From assembly GCF_947507565.1 (NCBI RefSeq), contig NC_089175.1:124001-188000 (forward strand): DNA of 64,000 nucleotides. The letters run 5' to 3'. The position numbers and the translations under genes were made by a program. The stretch comes from Oscarella lobularis (lineage: Eukaryota > Porifera > Homoscleromorpha > Homosclerophorida > Oscarellidae). Shown one piece after another: positions 38,701-50,765 of the stretch. Positions within the stretch are counted from its first letter, which is position 1. Each line of letters begins with the position of its first letter. The notes beneath the pieces were generated by a model. That model ran no database searches, was not told where the DNA came from, and saw only the letters and a list, made by a program, of their open reading frames with translations.

Positions 38701-41700
38701 AAGCGTTTCGAAAGGAGAGATCCGGCGAGAGGCTTCACGGGAACCGACTACAAAGACAACATTTGAATTTTTCGTATACGTAGTCAAGTGACTATTACTT
38801 TTGTCGGCTGTACGACTGACTCTGGTGTGCTAGCGGTCACCACCGTGCAAACAGGTTGCTTTTTTATCGCGGATGCAGACTGTTTAGCCCTCGTTTTATT
38901 TTCCGTAACTTTGTACGGCGTTTTAAACGACGACGACGACTTGACTTTCGACGTCGCCGCGCGGTCGGGAGCTTTCGATCTGGGAGCTGCTGACGGCGAC
39001 GATAGGAACGGCGCGAGATAAGATCGCTTAGCAAGGCTAAAAAAATAAAAAACCCTATCACAGCATACTTCCGCGCAATGAATATACCCTCCAGTCGAAT
39101 GACGACGAGAAAACGGTTGAGGAAGCAGCGGCGTTCCAAAACTCGAGCCAAGCTTCGGCCGTCGATCGTACTTGAACGCCGACGGATAGGAAATTGACGG
39201 CGAAGACAATCTCTGACGATCGTTTGACGACGATGACGGCGGCCCAGCGACGACGACACGACGTACCCTGTCAGACGACAACATTTTCGCCCTGTCGTCA
39301 CTCGACGTTTCCTCGACGACCCGTCGCTCCTGAAGCCGAACCAATTTCAACGAATCCTCGGAAACGTCGACTTTTCGACCGGAAGCCGTTTGAAATAGAG
39401 GAGACGACTTTACAGGGGATGGTGTTGTAGAATTGTGAAGAATGCTTCTCGCTTTAGCCAACGATTCTTCGGAGAACGTCACCTTACGTCCCGATGCCGT
39501 GTTAAATCCTTTAAAAGAGCAGATTCCGTCGTCGCCTTTATCGTCGAGAACGCGTCTCGCACGCTCTAGCGACTCTTCCGAAACGTCGTCGACCTTTCTC
39601 CCGGACGCAGTTTGAAAACCAGTAAAGCCCGAAGTCGACTTCACCGGAACGTCGCGATCTCCGGAGAAACACGCGTCCCCGTCGTCCAATTTCCGTCTCG
39701 CCGCCTCGATAGCTTCATCGGAGACGGTCACCGTCTTTCCCGATGCCGTAGCGAAGCCTCGAAACGAAGAAGACGCTGGCGGCGGCGGCGGCGTCGTTTC
39801 ATCTTTCGAATTCGACTCCGTTAACGAAATTCCGGCTTCGTCTTCTCGCAGCATCGCCTGCAAGCTCTCCTCGATTTCTCGTCGACTTTCCGGCAAAGTC
39901 TCGTCGTTCTCGTCGTCGGCGACGCACGCCTCCGCCAATTCTCGCGCTTCCGTATCCGACAGATTCACGGTAGACGAATTCGTCGTCGTCGTTGCGCCGT
40001 TAGATTCGGATTCTATTAGACTTTTAGCCCTATCCATTGCTTCGTCGGAAACGCTAATAGCCTTGCCCGATGCCGTCGAGAAACCCGTACCGGGAAACGG
40101 ATTTCCTTTAGCTTTGTCCTCTTCGCTTTCCATGAGTAGTTTCTTCGCCTTTGCCAGAGCATCTTTCGACACGGATATCGTTTTCCCCGACGCCGTAGCG
40201 AAACCAACTCCCTTCTTTTTGACTTCAACGTCGCCACTTTCTTCTAAGAGCGATTTCGCTCTCGTGATCGACTCTCTTGACACGGAAATCGTTTGACCCG
40301 ATGCAGTAGCGAATCCCGTCCCCGCCGTCAATTTATCACAGCCAATTTTTTCCAAATCAGATTCTATGAGCGTTTTCGCTGTCGTCATGGTTTCGTGCGA
40401 AACGGAAATCTTAGAAAAACCCGTCTTAACAACCTTAGCCTCTCTAGCCTCATCATCCTCAGAAACTTTCTTCAACAACGGTGGCGACGATGATAGCCTC
40501 TTTCTGCGCAATCCAACCCGATAGCCAAGTGGCGGTTGGACGACTGACGTGTCGTCGCCGGACGTGCTCATTGAAACGTCACATCCAGAATCTTGACCAA
40601 TTGTCGCGTTGTCGTCAAATGTAAGTCGCTTTCTCCCAAGTCCAGTTCTTCGCGCTCTTCTCAAAACTCGAGATTCTTCCAAAGACTTCACAGATAGAGT
40701 GCCTCCACTCAACGAATCTTCGCTCTCTTTAATATTTCGAGATTCTTGCGAAGACTTCACAGATAGAGTGCCTCCATTTGACAATTCCAATGAATTCCCT
40801 AATGAATTTTCTCTCCTTGGTGGTCTAAACGTCGCCTGTCTTTTAACAAACAGCGCTGGAGATCCATCGCAATTCTCTTTCCCTACTTCCTCTTTGCGTG
40901 ATGCTCCTCCCCCTCCCCCTCCATTTATCTGACTGCTCGTCGGATAGGCAAACGATTTCAATTCTACGCTCTTTTTGACGGCGGCCTTAAATTTATCCGA
41001 CACTAAAGGAGTCGACGTTCCATTTGGAAGAACAAGGAGGTCATCGTCAGCTTCGGTCATCATGGCAAGCAAAGTGCTATCTGTTAACGAATCCTCCTCC
41101 AGTGTCTCTTGAACAAAAGGTCTCGAAATAGCCTTGTGTAGAAAATATCCAATAAAAATAATCTGTATTTTAATTCAATCTTACCGGTTTCTTAGCAGAG
41201 GGACCGAAGAGAAAATCATCTATATCCACGGGTAGAGGAGAAATGCTAGAGAGTCTACTTTCACTATCAATAGTCGTGTCTGAAAAAAAAAGGGGGCCCC
41301 ACTAATACTGATTGATTAATTAGGATAATTCACCGTATACCGTTCATCGGTTCTGGTTGAATTGGTGTTCGAACGCTCTCCCAATTGACGGGCGGCGTGG
41401 CTAGGGAATCGGACCAGCGAAATGTTTGACTACCGGGAGTAGCGAATGACTGAAAAGGAGACAGTTCGATAGGAAAATTTTTCGTGATCTCTACGTTTCT
41501 ACTTCTTCGCTTGTCTGTGTTTCTAGAGAGGAACGAAGACGACGTGCGTGACGGGTCTTGTACAAAAGAAGGGGGCGTGTCGCTCACCTTTGGCCGCTGG
41601 CGTGCGATTTCTCAACGTTTCGTCGGCTCTTGCGTCATTTTCGGCAACTTCTGAGGCAATGGAATCGTCGCTAGACGCTGTAACAACAACAAGAGCCCAT

Positions 41701-41847
41701 CGCACGGAGGAAAACGAACGCATCGAGGACTTTACCCGCCGAGAAGAGACTCTGGGAGCGCAGAAACGATTCGTCGTCACCAGGCGCGTCCTTTTCGCCG
41801 TCACCGATCGATATCGACGCGTCGAGAGGCTCGATTCGTTCACTCAT
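35781..41847 (-). CDS. BRCA2: BRCA2 homologous-recombination mediator
   Basis: BRCA2 loads RAD51 on single-stranded DNA in the nucleus. Start MSERIEPLDAS at 41847. An N-terminal exon keeps FRWSDSLATPPVNW, like human SWSSSLATPPT. The large exon block (38784-41072) holds seven clear BRC repeats (GF.TASGK..S.E..), plus a degenerate one at its N-terminal end, GFSKISVSHETMTTAKTLI. The DNA-binding region follows: helical domain/OB1 at 37643-38590 (NHYRWIVWKLAAMEVAFP, ELTDGWYGI, ANSTRRALWYARLGY, GCVDVVIQRRYP), OB2 and a tower-like helix at 37100-37620 (WVERLDDGSRVFRGARAEDK), and OB3 (36072-37000: LLSVWRPTTEL, MAIRFW). The last exon contains LNSIPLPPPLAPF, matching human LSRLPLPPPVSPI, and stops at 35781. 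The protein is roughly 1,500-1,700 aa, about half the human length. A 51-nt in-frame intron lies at 39037-39087. Confidence 0.95.
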
Positions 41848-41922
41848 GACAAACTCCCGACGAAAAGTAGCGCGTAAGGAAGTTCCCGTATATATATATA
41901 CGTACACACTGTAAGAACAATT

Positions 41923-44168
41923 TTAGTAGCGCTTTCGCTTCAAAATCTCCGGCTTCCATTCGACAGGATGACTTTCCTCAGTCTAAAAAAACGAATAAAA
42001 AATTAATAAATCAAAAAGTGGTCATATGATCTCACAGCTGATTCATCTTCTCGGTATATTTTAATTGATTTGTCTGATTCGCACGTGATCAGTCGGGTGC
42101 CGCTCATGTCGTACGTACTAGCAAAGATTCCCGCTTCGCTGTCCAACGACCCCGGCTGCACCAATGACTGAATCCTTTGAAAATTGTACCCAGTCTTCCA
42201 GTCCCAAAAGTGAAGCGTCCCATTATCAGCTAAAAACAGCGCCAATAATTTTTTAATTATTTAATTATTTAATCCATACCTCCTGACACCAATACGTTGT
42301 CTGAATTCAAGGCAAGTGTATTCACTATGGCATTATGCCCAGAGAGATTCTGAATAAAGTTTCCTTCAGGGAGTTTCCACTGTTTTATATTATCAGCTGA
42401 ACCAGACGCAAAAGTAAATCTAATTAAATATATTTTATTTCCCCAATTAATTAATCCGGTGTATCTTTTTCTTACTCTGACGGATGAAGAGCAACGGAAC
42501 GAATGCTCTTCTTATGATTCGTCAACGTGCACATGGATTTTCCCGCCGCCAAATCCCACAGTCGTATCGTGCTGTCATGACTACCAGTTATCACTTGGGG
42601 ATCGACGGCCTGCGATTTGATCGTCGCAACCGTGTTCGTGTGACCGGCGAGCGTGTGAATACACGCCTTCGTGCGTATATCCCAAACCTAAAAAATAAAT
42701 AAATAAATAAATAATTAATTTAAAAATATTTCTTTTCTTACTCGTCCTGTCGAGTCTCGTCCACATGACAACAAGACGTCGATCGTTGGATGAAGGTTGA
42801 CTGCGTAAACAGCGCTCAAATGACCGTGATAATGCCTAATCACCTATAGGATTATTTCCTCAACTAAAATTTTAGCTACACTGTTTCCTCCCCTACTTTG
42901 TTGTACTCCAAGTCCCAGCATTTCACCTGCTTGTCTTCGCCGCATGAAAAGAGATAAGGCTGGCGTTCGCTCACAGCTAAACCTCGCACGGAGCTAATGT
43001 GACCCGTTAGAGACAACTTCAACGTTCCACTAGCCAAATCCCAAATCTAGAACCAAAAAAAGAGTCCCATATGTATTATAATTGTGAAATTCAAATTAGA
43101 CCTTTATTGTTCGATCAGCTGACCCAGTTGCAAACCACTCATTGGTTGGATCGACAGCGACACATCGAACCCAGCCAGTATGCCCACTCAATACCTAATA
43201 TGAATCTCAATTAAATAATAATCATTACCATTGATTCTATATACTTACTCTCATTAATTTCCATGGTGGATGCCACTGTGGTTTCGGCATCGTCGGCGCC
43301 TTGCGAGGAACGAGCGCTTGCTTCGTACCACCACTACCATAAACAGCAACCAGAGCCTTCATAATAAATAAATAAATAAATACATAAGATAATTTTAATT
43401 AGAATTTTGCCTACTTTTGATCCAGTGGGTGCAATTCTCTCTTTCCCCCCAGACGACATTGCCTTCTGATGAATACTTGATATGCCGTGAGACTGCTTTG
43501 CTCTTTCCACACTAACAATAAATAAGAAGTAATAGTAGTCAACAGAATATTTTTAATTAAAAATTGGCTTACTCTGTTTCGCTTGGCGGCAACGCTTTGA
43601 GAAGTCGTTGAGCAGCGCGAGCCGAAGGCTCAGCTCGCTTCGCCGTTTCCGACGTCAAAGCCACGCCTAATTATTAAAATTAATTCAATTAAAAATTAGA
43701 TAAATTAAGTGTCATTTTAAAATTAAAAATTGAATTGATCTTTTACCGGGTGCCGACGGATAATCGTGCGTGCCCTTGATAATCGTCTCCGTTTCGGGAA
43801 TCGCGTCTCGCTTTCCGACGTCCAACGCTGCCTTTGCCGTTTGCTCGCTTGGAAGCGGAAGCTCGTCTTTCACGAGATCGTATTCGTCGCGAATTTTACA
43901 CGCCATTTTGATTCTGAGGCTGCGATATGCACGTAGGGTTGTCGAAAGGTGCTCGAGACGTGCGAAATTCGCGCTGTACCTCGTCGGATCTTCGGGAGGG
44001 ACGGCGCCGTAGTCGGAAAGGAACATATCGTGCGTTCGCTTCAGCGAACGAAAGACGAGCGTGTGTATCGAATGCTTCGTAACGTCCTAATAGGAACGAC
44101 GTCTGCGAGTCGCAAGTGGTGCAGTTTCGAAGCGATTTTACCGTGTTTGACTCTGCTGTGGCAGCCAT
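41923..44168 (-). CDS. PLRG1: Pleiotropic regulator 1, spliceosomal WD40 protein
   Basis: PLRG1/Prp46 is a core subunit of the CDC5L/Prp19 spliceosome complex in the nucleus. The start MAATAESNT (44142-44168) splices to [22 protein letters not shown], matching human [20 protein letters not shown]. The next part includes [10 protein letters not shown] (human GTHPYPPGPG). Seven WD40 repeats follow on about ten exons: [20 protein letters not shown]-type start near 43270, then [35 protein letters not shown]-type, [11 protein letters not shown] and [19 protein letters not shown] near 42200. The C-terminus [11 protein letters not shown] ends at 41923. Introns are 50-110 nt. Its last codon lies only about 75 nt from the BRCA2 start. 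Confidence 0.95.
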
Positions 44169-44690
44169 GCTTGTCGAAGTTGATATCAACCGGCGTAAAA
44201 TCCGCGCGCGAGATTGTCAGAGACACAAAAGAAAGAGGCGTCCAGAATCCACGTGTAGTCGAAAAACAAGGAGCCGCCATTGTTTTAGCGCCATAGCCCT
44301 GCCTCCTAAGAAATCACGTGTAAAATTGGCGCGAAAAATTTTAGTCGGTACTACAGTAATACATTTTATGGATCAGTTTGCGTGCACGGGTCTTTTGAAA
44401 GACGCTCGTTCCTTTTTTTGCACGTCGACGCACCGTAAATATAAATGCGTTCATCTGTCAGCTGCCTATGCAACGCGCGTTTGCAGAGAAGTAGAAAAAT
44501 TAAACGTCCAAAAGAGCGGCGTTCGCAGTTTTCGCAGCTAAGTTTTACCTGCTAACGCACGCTCTAGAGGTCCCGACTTTTTTAGCTTCTTCGCCCGTAT
44601 CTGAAACTGAGACCGGAAGTACGAGACGAATTGAGAGCAATCTGGTCTTCCGTCAGTGTCTCGTGACATCGCGTCATTCCCTTCTCCCCA
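44169..44690. other. Intergenic: divergent 5' regions of PLRG1 and receptor copy 1
   Basis: About 520 nt. The 44590-44690 segment (GAAACTGAGACCGGAAGTACGAG...CAGTGTCTCGTGACATC) is repeated upstream of receptor copy 2 at 45915-45990, so it is probably the shared promoter/5' UTR of this receptor pair. GAGACCGGAAGT resembles an ETS-type site. ORFs here have no recognisable content. Confidence 0.5.
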
Positions 44691-45785
44691 ATGGCGTCCC
44701 CAGAGGGTGAATCGTTCTACTGCATCACTCTAGGGACCTTATCAGAAGAGAGAGGCCAACTGTACGCCTATGCAAGCATAGGAACGGCGTTCCTCGGCTT
44801 CATCGGTTCCCTGCTCCAAATTATCGCCTGGTATCCAAGTCGCAGACAACGTGGAACAAACGAAAGCAACAACTCCGAGCCTCACGCGTCAATTATCTTC
44901 TGGCTCGCCGTATCCGACTACTTCGCCTGTGTGCTCGTCATTGTGAAGAGCGTCGCCTTTCTGCTCATACAGCGACCCGATCCAAAGACAGTCGACTACC
45001 AGCCTGTCTATACCTATTACAGACTCTGGGGAATTCCTGTTGAGTATGTTGAACGCTACTTTTACGTGTGTACCTACCTGTGGACGTTTTGCTATGCCGT
45101 CAACATGCTGCTTGATCAGAAGGGTCGTCAACCTAACCAACGCTATTATCACTTTGTGTGGCTTATTTCTGCTCTTCTCACTGGCACGAGCATCTTCTTG
45201 ATTCTCTACGAGCGCAAAGGCGTCTGTACTGTGTGCGATCGACTTCAATATTCATATATCACGTCATATTGGGTGCCCTTGGCTCTCGTGATGATTGGAA
45301 ATCCAATTCTCTATGCAGCGAGTCTCCGTCGCTATAAGAAGAACCTTCGAGAACGCGGCAGGTACACTACGACACAATGGAAACAATTTGACGCAGCTAA
45401 ATCCAAATTTATTGCTATGATCCTTGTTTTCTATTTCTGCTGGTGGACGAGTTTCCTGGTGCTCGGCGTTAGCGTGAGCGAGAGCTGTAAGCCGAAAGGA
45501 GAGTTCCACGGCACCCTGCTCATTATCAGTGCCTTCTTTAATCCACTCCAGGGACTGCTCAACTGGTTCGTCTACGGAAAAACCGACTGTTTCGAACGAC
45601 TAAGATCTTTTCGATATTACCTACTGAGTGAAGATGAGAATATCAAGAGATCAAGACAAAGCTCCGAGTCAGTTCCGTCGCCACCAGTATCAAGACAAGA
45701 TACACCCCTGTCTCTTCCAAACAATAGCGAGCTAATTCAAAGTGGATCGTATGAAGCAACAAGTGAAGAAAACGCTTTCGTGTAA
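44691..45785 (+). CDS. GPR143-like seven-helix receptor, copy 1
   Basis: Intronless, 364 aa. GPR143 (OA1) is an orphan-type receptor of melanosomes and endolysosomes in vertebrates, for which L-DOPA has been proposed as ligand. Features seen: TM1 near residues 20-45, TM2 in IIFWLAVSDYFACVLVIVKS, TM3 in YFYVCTYLWTFCYAVNMLL, TM5 WVPLALVMIGNPILYAASL (human YLPLLLVLVANPILFQKTV), the RGRYTTTQWKQFDAAKSKF loop (human QGIYTENERRMGAVIKIRF), TM6 IAMILVFYFCWW, and TM7 FFNPLQGLLNWFVYG (human ILNPAQGFLLSLAFYG). The tail is Ser-rich. There is no class A DRY or NPxxY motif. Ligand unknown. Confidence 0.85.
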   Translation: MASPEGESFYCITLGTLSEERGQLYAYASIGTAFLGFIGSLLQIIAWYPSRRQRGTNESNNSEPHASIIFWLAVSDYFACVLVIVKSVAFLLIQRPDPKTVDYQPVYTYYRLWGIPVEYVERYFYVCTYLWTFCYAVNMLLDQKGRQPNQRYYHFVWLISALLTGTSIFLILYERKGVCTVCDRLQYSYITSYWVPLALVMIGNPILYAASLRRYKKNLRERGRYTTTQWKQFDAAKSKFIAMILVFYFCWWTSFLVLGVSVSESCKPKGEFHGTLLIISAFFNPLQGLLNWFVYGKTDCFERLRSFRYYLLSEDENIKRSRQSSESVPSPPVSRQDTPLSLPNNSELIQSGSYEATSEENAFV

Positions 45786-46019
45786 ACATTGTTGACTCTA
45801 ATGACGTAAAGAAAGTAGACGAATTCTTTTTTCATATAATATCTTACCTCTAGAGGTCTCGTCTCACTTTCTCTCACTTTTTTAGCTGCTGTACACTTTT
45901 TCGACGCTTTCCTGGCCGAAACTGAGACCGGAAACAGGAAGCACGTGCTGAGAGTGAAACCCTGTCTTCTGTCAGTGTCTCGTGACATCCCCGCCACAAG
46001 CGGAACACCTGCTCTCCCC

Positions 46020-47057
46020 ATGGCGTCACCAGAAGGCGAATCGTTCTACTGCATCACTCTAGGGACCTTATCAGAAGAGAGAGGCCAACTGTACGCCTAT
46101 GCAAGCATAGGAACGGCTTTCCTCGGCTTCATCGGCTCCCTCCTCCAAATTGTCGCCTGGTATCCAAGTCTCAGACAACATGAGACAAACGAAAGCAACA
46201 GGTCATTACAGCCTCACGCTTCAATTATCTTCTGGCTTGCTGTATCCGACTACTTGGCCTGTGTGCTCGTCATTGTGAAGAGCATCGCCTTTCTGCTTAT
46301 TCAGCGACCTGATCCACAAGAGACAGTTGACTATAAGGCTGTCTATTCATCTTACAGGCTCTGGGGCATTCCTGTTGAGTACGCGGAACGCTACTTTTAC
46401 GTGTGTACCTACCTGTGGACGTTTTGCTATGCCGTCGACGTGCTGCTCACTCTGAAGAATCGTCAACCAAAAAAACGCTATTATCATTTGGTGTGGCTTA
46501 TTTCTGCTCTTCTCACTGGCACAAGCGTCTTTTGGATTCTCTACGAGCGCACAAGCAGATGCACGGTGTGCAATCGACTTCAATATTCATATATCACGTC
46601 TTTTTGGGTGCCCTTGGCTCTCGTGATGATTGGAAATCCAATTCTCTATGCAGCGAGTCTCCATCGCTATAACAAGAACCTTCGAGAACGCGGCAGGTAC
46701 ACTACAACACAATGGCAACAATTTGACGCAGCTAAATCCAAATTTGTTGCTATGATCATTGTTTTCTACTTCTGCTGGTGGACGAGTTTCCTGGTGCTCG
46801 GCGTTAGCGTGAGCGAGAGCTGCAAGCCGAAAGGAGAGTTCCACGGCACCATGCTCATTATCAGTGCCTTCTTCAATCCACTCCAGGGATTGCTCAATTG
46901 GTTCGTCTACGGAAAAACCGACTGTTTCGAGCGGCTGAAATCTCTTCGATATCACCTACTGAGACGCAGCTCAGTTCTGTCGTCATCAGTCTCAAGAGAA
47001 GATACGCCTCTGTCTCTTCCGGAGGATAACGAGTGTATCGTACGAAGCAGCAAGTGA
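46020..47057 (+). CDS. GPR143-like receptor, copy 2
   Basis: Intronless, 345 aa from MASPEGESF, which aligns with the start of copy 1. An upstream in-frame ATG at 45945 is less likely, because that stretch matches the untranslated leader of copy 1. It is nearly identical to copy 1 through the helices, with a shorter Ser-rich tail. A recent tandem duplicate including the leader. Confidence 0.85.
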   Translation: MASPEGESFYCITLGTLSEERGQLYAYASIGTAFLGFIGSLLQIVAWYPSLRQHETNESNRSLQPHASIIFWLAVSDYLACVLVIVKSIAFLLIQRPDPQETVDYKAVYSSYRLWGIPVEYAERYFYVCTYLWTFCYAVDVLLTLKNRQPKKRYYHLVWLISALLTGTSVFWILYERTSRCTVCNRLQYSYITSFWVPLALVMIGNPILYAASLHRYNKNLRERGRYTTTQWQQFDAAKSKFVAMIIVFYFCWWTSFLVLGVSVSESCKPKGEFHGTMLIISAFFNPLQGLLNWFVYGKTDCFERLKSLRYHLLRRSSVLSSSVSREDTPLSLPEDNECIVRSSK

Positions 47058-47185
47058 AGAAGTCATCTTGGTGTAAACCTTTCATGACTCTAATGACGTC
47101 AAGAAAGTAGACGAGTTCCTTACCACTCCCACTTTGTCCCCACGAGACTTGTTGTATTGCGTTGTGAAACATTCCCCCGCCGGCG

Positions 47186-48280
47186 ATGGCCTCTCCTGAC
47201 GCGATCGCGTTCATCTGCCTGCCGCAGGACTTTCTCTCCTATCGCAAAGGCTCTATCTACGCCGATATTAGCGTCGCGTCCGCTCTACTCGGAATGGCGG
47301 GTTCTTTGTATCTTCTCTTCGTTTGGAATCCGCACTCGCGCGAGAATCGTCGTCAATTGCCATCGAAAATCTCGCCGCCCATCGCTCCGAACAAGACAAT
47401 ACTCTTCAGTCTCGCTCTATCCGACGCGCTCGCCTGTTTCTTCGTCATTCTCAAGTCGTTCGCCTTGTTTATCATTTCTCGGCCCGAACACTCCGGCGAC
47501 AGCCTCGCAAAGGAAAGCTACGCCTACTGGGGCCACCCTCTAGCGACTCTCCTTCGCTATTGGTACCAGTGCACCTTCCTGTGGACTTTCTGCTTCTCGC
47601 TGGACGTCTATCTTCAAGTGACGCACCGAAACGTCCGCAACGCGCTTTATCATCTCGTCTGGATCGTCGCCGCGCTAAACATCGCCGTCGGAACGGTTCC
47701 AATCGCTCTAGAATTCCACAGCACGTGCCCAAACGAGACGCACTGGGAAATGAAACTCGCCTACGTGCCCATTTGGGTCGCGCCACTTCTCGTCACCGCA
47801 ATCGGCTCGCCCATTCTATACGCGCTCGCCTATCGTCGCATTAGAAGCTATCTACGCCAAGGAAATTTCTACACGGACAACGAACGACGCTTTCTCAACG
47901 CATTTCGCTGGAAATTCGTATTGGTCATCGTCTTCTTTTACCTGTGCTGGTGGGAGTCGCTCGCACGCATCGTACTTTACTACGCACACACGTCTAAGCG
48001 GCTTTGGTACGCATCAGCCGCCTTTAATCCTTTACAAGGTCTTTTCAACGCTTTTATCTACGGTCGGCATCGATTTTTTCGTCGGCTCGCTACCGGCAAT
48101 CTCGCCACGTTGACAACGTACGGAACTATCATTCAACAGTCTATGGATTCAAACGACGATAATTACAGTTCTGATTCAGGATGGAATTCGAGTGTGAGCG
48201 TCAGCGGAAATTTCAAGGAGGTCATCGACGACACTGACTACGATAGTGACAACAATAGTAGATCTATATACAAGTTGTAG
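47186..48280 (+). CDS. GPR143-like receptor, diverged copy 3
   Basis: Intronless, 364 aa. It shares the family landmarks (SDALACFFVILKS, WTFCFSLDVYL, VAPLLVTAIGSPILYALAY, NFYTDNERRFLNAFRWKF, FFYLCWWESLA, AFNPLQGLFNAFIYG) but is clearly older than copies 1 and 2. FYTDNERR is closer to human GPR143 than its neighbours are. An NxT glycosylation site lies in the second extracellular loop (CPNETHW). The acidic, Ser/Asp-rich tail is unlike the other two. Confidence 0.85.
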   Translation: MASPDAIAFICLPQDFLSYRKGSIYADISVASALLGMAGSLYLLFVWNPHSRENRRQLPSKISPPIAPNKTILFSLALSDALACFFVILKSFALFIISRPEHSGDSLAKESYAYWGHPLATLLRYWYQCTFLWTFCFSLDVYLQVTHRNVRNALYHLVWIVAALNIAVGTVPIALEFHSTCPNETHWEMKLAYVPIWVAPLLVTAIGSPILYALAYRRIRSYLRQGNFYTDNERRFLNAFRWKFVLVIVFFYLCWWESLARIVLYYAHTSKRLWYASAAFNPLQGLFNAFIYGRHRFFRRLATGNLATLTTYGTIIQQSMDSNDDNYSSDSGWNSSVSVSGNFKEVIDDTDYDSDNNSRSIYKL

Positions 48281-48336
48281 AGAGTCTAATCCTGTCTAGT
48301 TAGGACAACTATGTACAACTCTGATGTTTTTTTCCT

Positions 48337-50734
48337 CTACGTGCAAGGGTCTCCGTTTTCGCTTCGGCTTCGCGTTTCCGCGATTAGTCTAAGGCATTTA
48401 TCGAGGCCCGTCTTACTGGCGACCATATGAGACAATCCCATTGCTTCGACGCCGTTGACGAGCGGATTGAGCCACGTGGACGAACGGCGTGTCGACGGGA
48501 CGATGTTGCAGCCGCGAGGAAGGTAAAGCGAGAAGACGGCATCGAGAGCTTCGTCCAATGTCACATCACTAATATCATCAGCAGACAAATCTTATATACA
48601 TATATAAAAATAAATATTGGAGATTTGGTGTGAGAAATCTTTTTTTTATTACTTTTTGTGACCGCCGTCAAAGCGTCGTTGATTTCTTTCATCTGGGGAT
48701 AGTGACCGCATTTATTGAAGAACGTTTTAAAGAAACGTCGCTTGAGTCGTCCGTCTTCAGCTAGAGCAGCAAACACTTGACAGTAAGCTATAGAAGAAAA
48801 AAGTCTAAAACGTAGAACTAATCAAAATCGAAAAGCTTGCCGTTTCGCCGTTGAACGTATTCCTTCAAGTGAACGAATGAGGAGTTGGAGACGACATTAG
48901 AACCGTGCACTATCTGCAGTCGAACAACTCGGCGATAGTAGTCTTTGACGACGTCGCGATCGCAAAACCCGCTCCACACACTCTAAAGAGAAAAAAATAA
49001 AGAGATCATAAATTACATAAATGATACTATTCCTCACTTCTGCGAGAAAATCCTTCCTCGCCTTTCTCTCCCTATATCCTTTCCATATCCTGTTAATTAA
49101 TTAAAAATACTATAAAACCTCCCCTCCTTGATTCTAAGCCACTGACTTTTGTATAGCAACAGCTGCCTGTTCCTGCACTTTGAGTGGCACTTCGTTCTTA
49201 TGAAAAGCCCTGAAAACATTCCCCGGTATTATCAAAAATCGTCTTATTTGTGTTCGCGTACCTTCGTATGTCCGTGTGCGCCTTGACTTCCTTCAATGAA
49301 GCCATTCGCTTTCGATGGGTTTTATACAGTTCGGCGTGCTTTCGTTCTTGCTCTTTTCGACGCTGTTCCTCTCTACGCCACATCGTTTTTTGATGCTCCG
49401 TCGACCAGCTGGGATCGATTGGCGATCGATGTTCCGCGAGCCGACCCGCAATCTCCTTTTTACGCGAGAGAAAGTAGCGAAAATTTCTAGAAAAATAAAC
49501 GGAGTCGATCGCGCGATTTTTTGAGAGAGAAGGATTTTCGCACCTCTGCATCACTCTTGCCGCTCTTTCTCGTCGCGTTTTCTCCGCCTGTTTTCGCTCT
49601 TTCTTATCGGATTGGTCGCGAAAGAGCTGCTGAATGTTTACGGCCAATTTGGCCTCGTGCAACTTCCACGTTTCCGGATCCATCAAATCCTACACAAAAA
49701 AGTAAAAATCGTTCTTCTGTGAAGAGAAGTCACACCTACCTTTAAATTCTCCGTGCTCCTTTTCTTCTTTTCCGCCTCTCTCAACGTCGCACTCCTTCCC
49801 GCCGAAAGACTCCGACTGTGAAGCCGCGATCGAGCGGACGACGGACGAGCGGACGACGGACGAGGCGTCGTCACAAGAGCCGACGCGGCGGACGACGGTC
49901 GAGGCGAGGACATCGACGAGAACGAAGCCGACAAACGCGGACCAAACGGAGACGGCGATCTAAAACAAAAAATAGATCATCAAATGAAGAATTTGTAATT
50001 AAATACCTTGATAAGTTGGTCATTGTCATAGGCGGCGCTTCAATTACAATGCTCGGAGTTCCTGTACGAATTCGTCCATCCAAAGACTCGTAACGGGGTT
50101 CTAGGACACTTACCGAATACTGACGGCGATGACGCGACTCTGTAGCTAATGTCATCTCCCTCACAAAGATCCTTAGAAAAAACAGACAATCGTTTTTAGC
50201 ACAAGAGTGACGATCGTTCTCATCAACTTTTACAAATGAGCGACGATCGTTTCTCATCAGCTTTTTAATTAAAAAAAATTGACGATCGTTCTCATCAAGA
50301 AAATAACTAAGTTTAGTGTACACAAATGTCTAGTCTCACCGATTCCAGTCCAATTTCGCTCTTACACTGCCTCGCATCTGCTGACATCTGACGCCGCAAC
50401 ACCGTTTTCCTACGCGCGACTCTCCTTATTTATTTATTTATTAATCTTCTCAAAAAGAAATCGCTTACTTTGGCCGTCCGTTCCCGATTGTCATCCGCTT
50501 TACTCTCATCGTCGCCTTCAACTCGCGTCCCGCCTTTCGATCGACGAACGACGTCGCCGGTATGCAGCGCGTCAGCGCGACGGGTTGCGTGTGCAAACGC
50601 GGCGTCAATCGCTGAGCGGCGTTCGCGCAACGCTGCGCCGTACGCTTCATGTACGTACTTCCGCCGACGCCGTCCGCCGTCCAACAATATCGTCCAGGAC
50701 GACGTCGAACGGACGACGGAGACGCACTAAAAAA

Positions 50735-50765
<31 letters not shown>

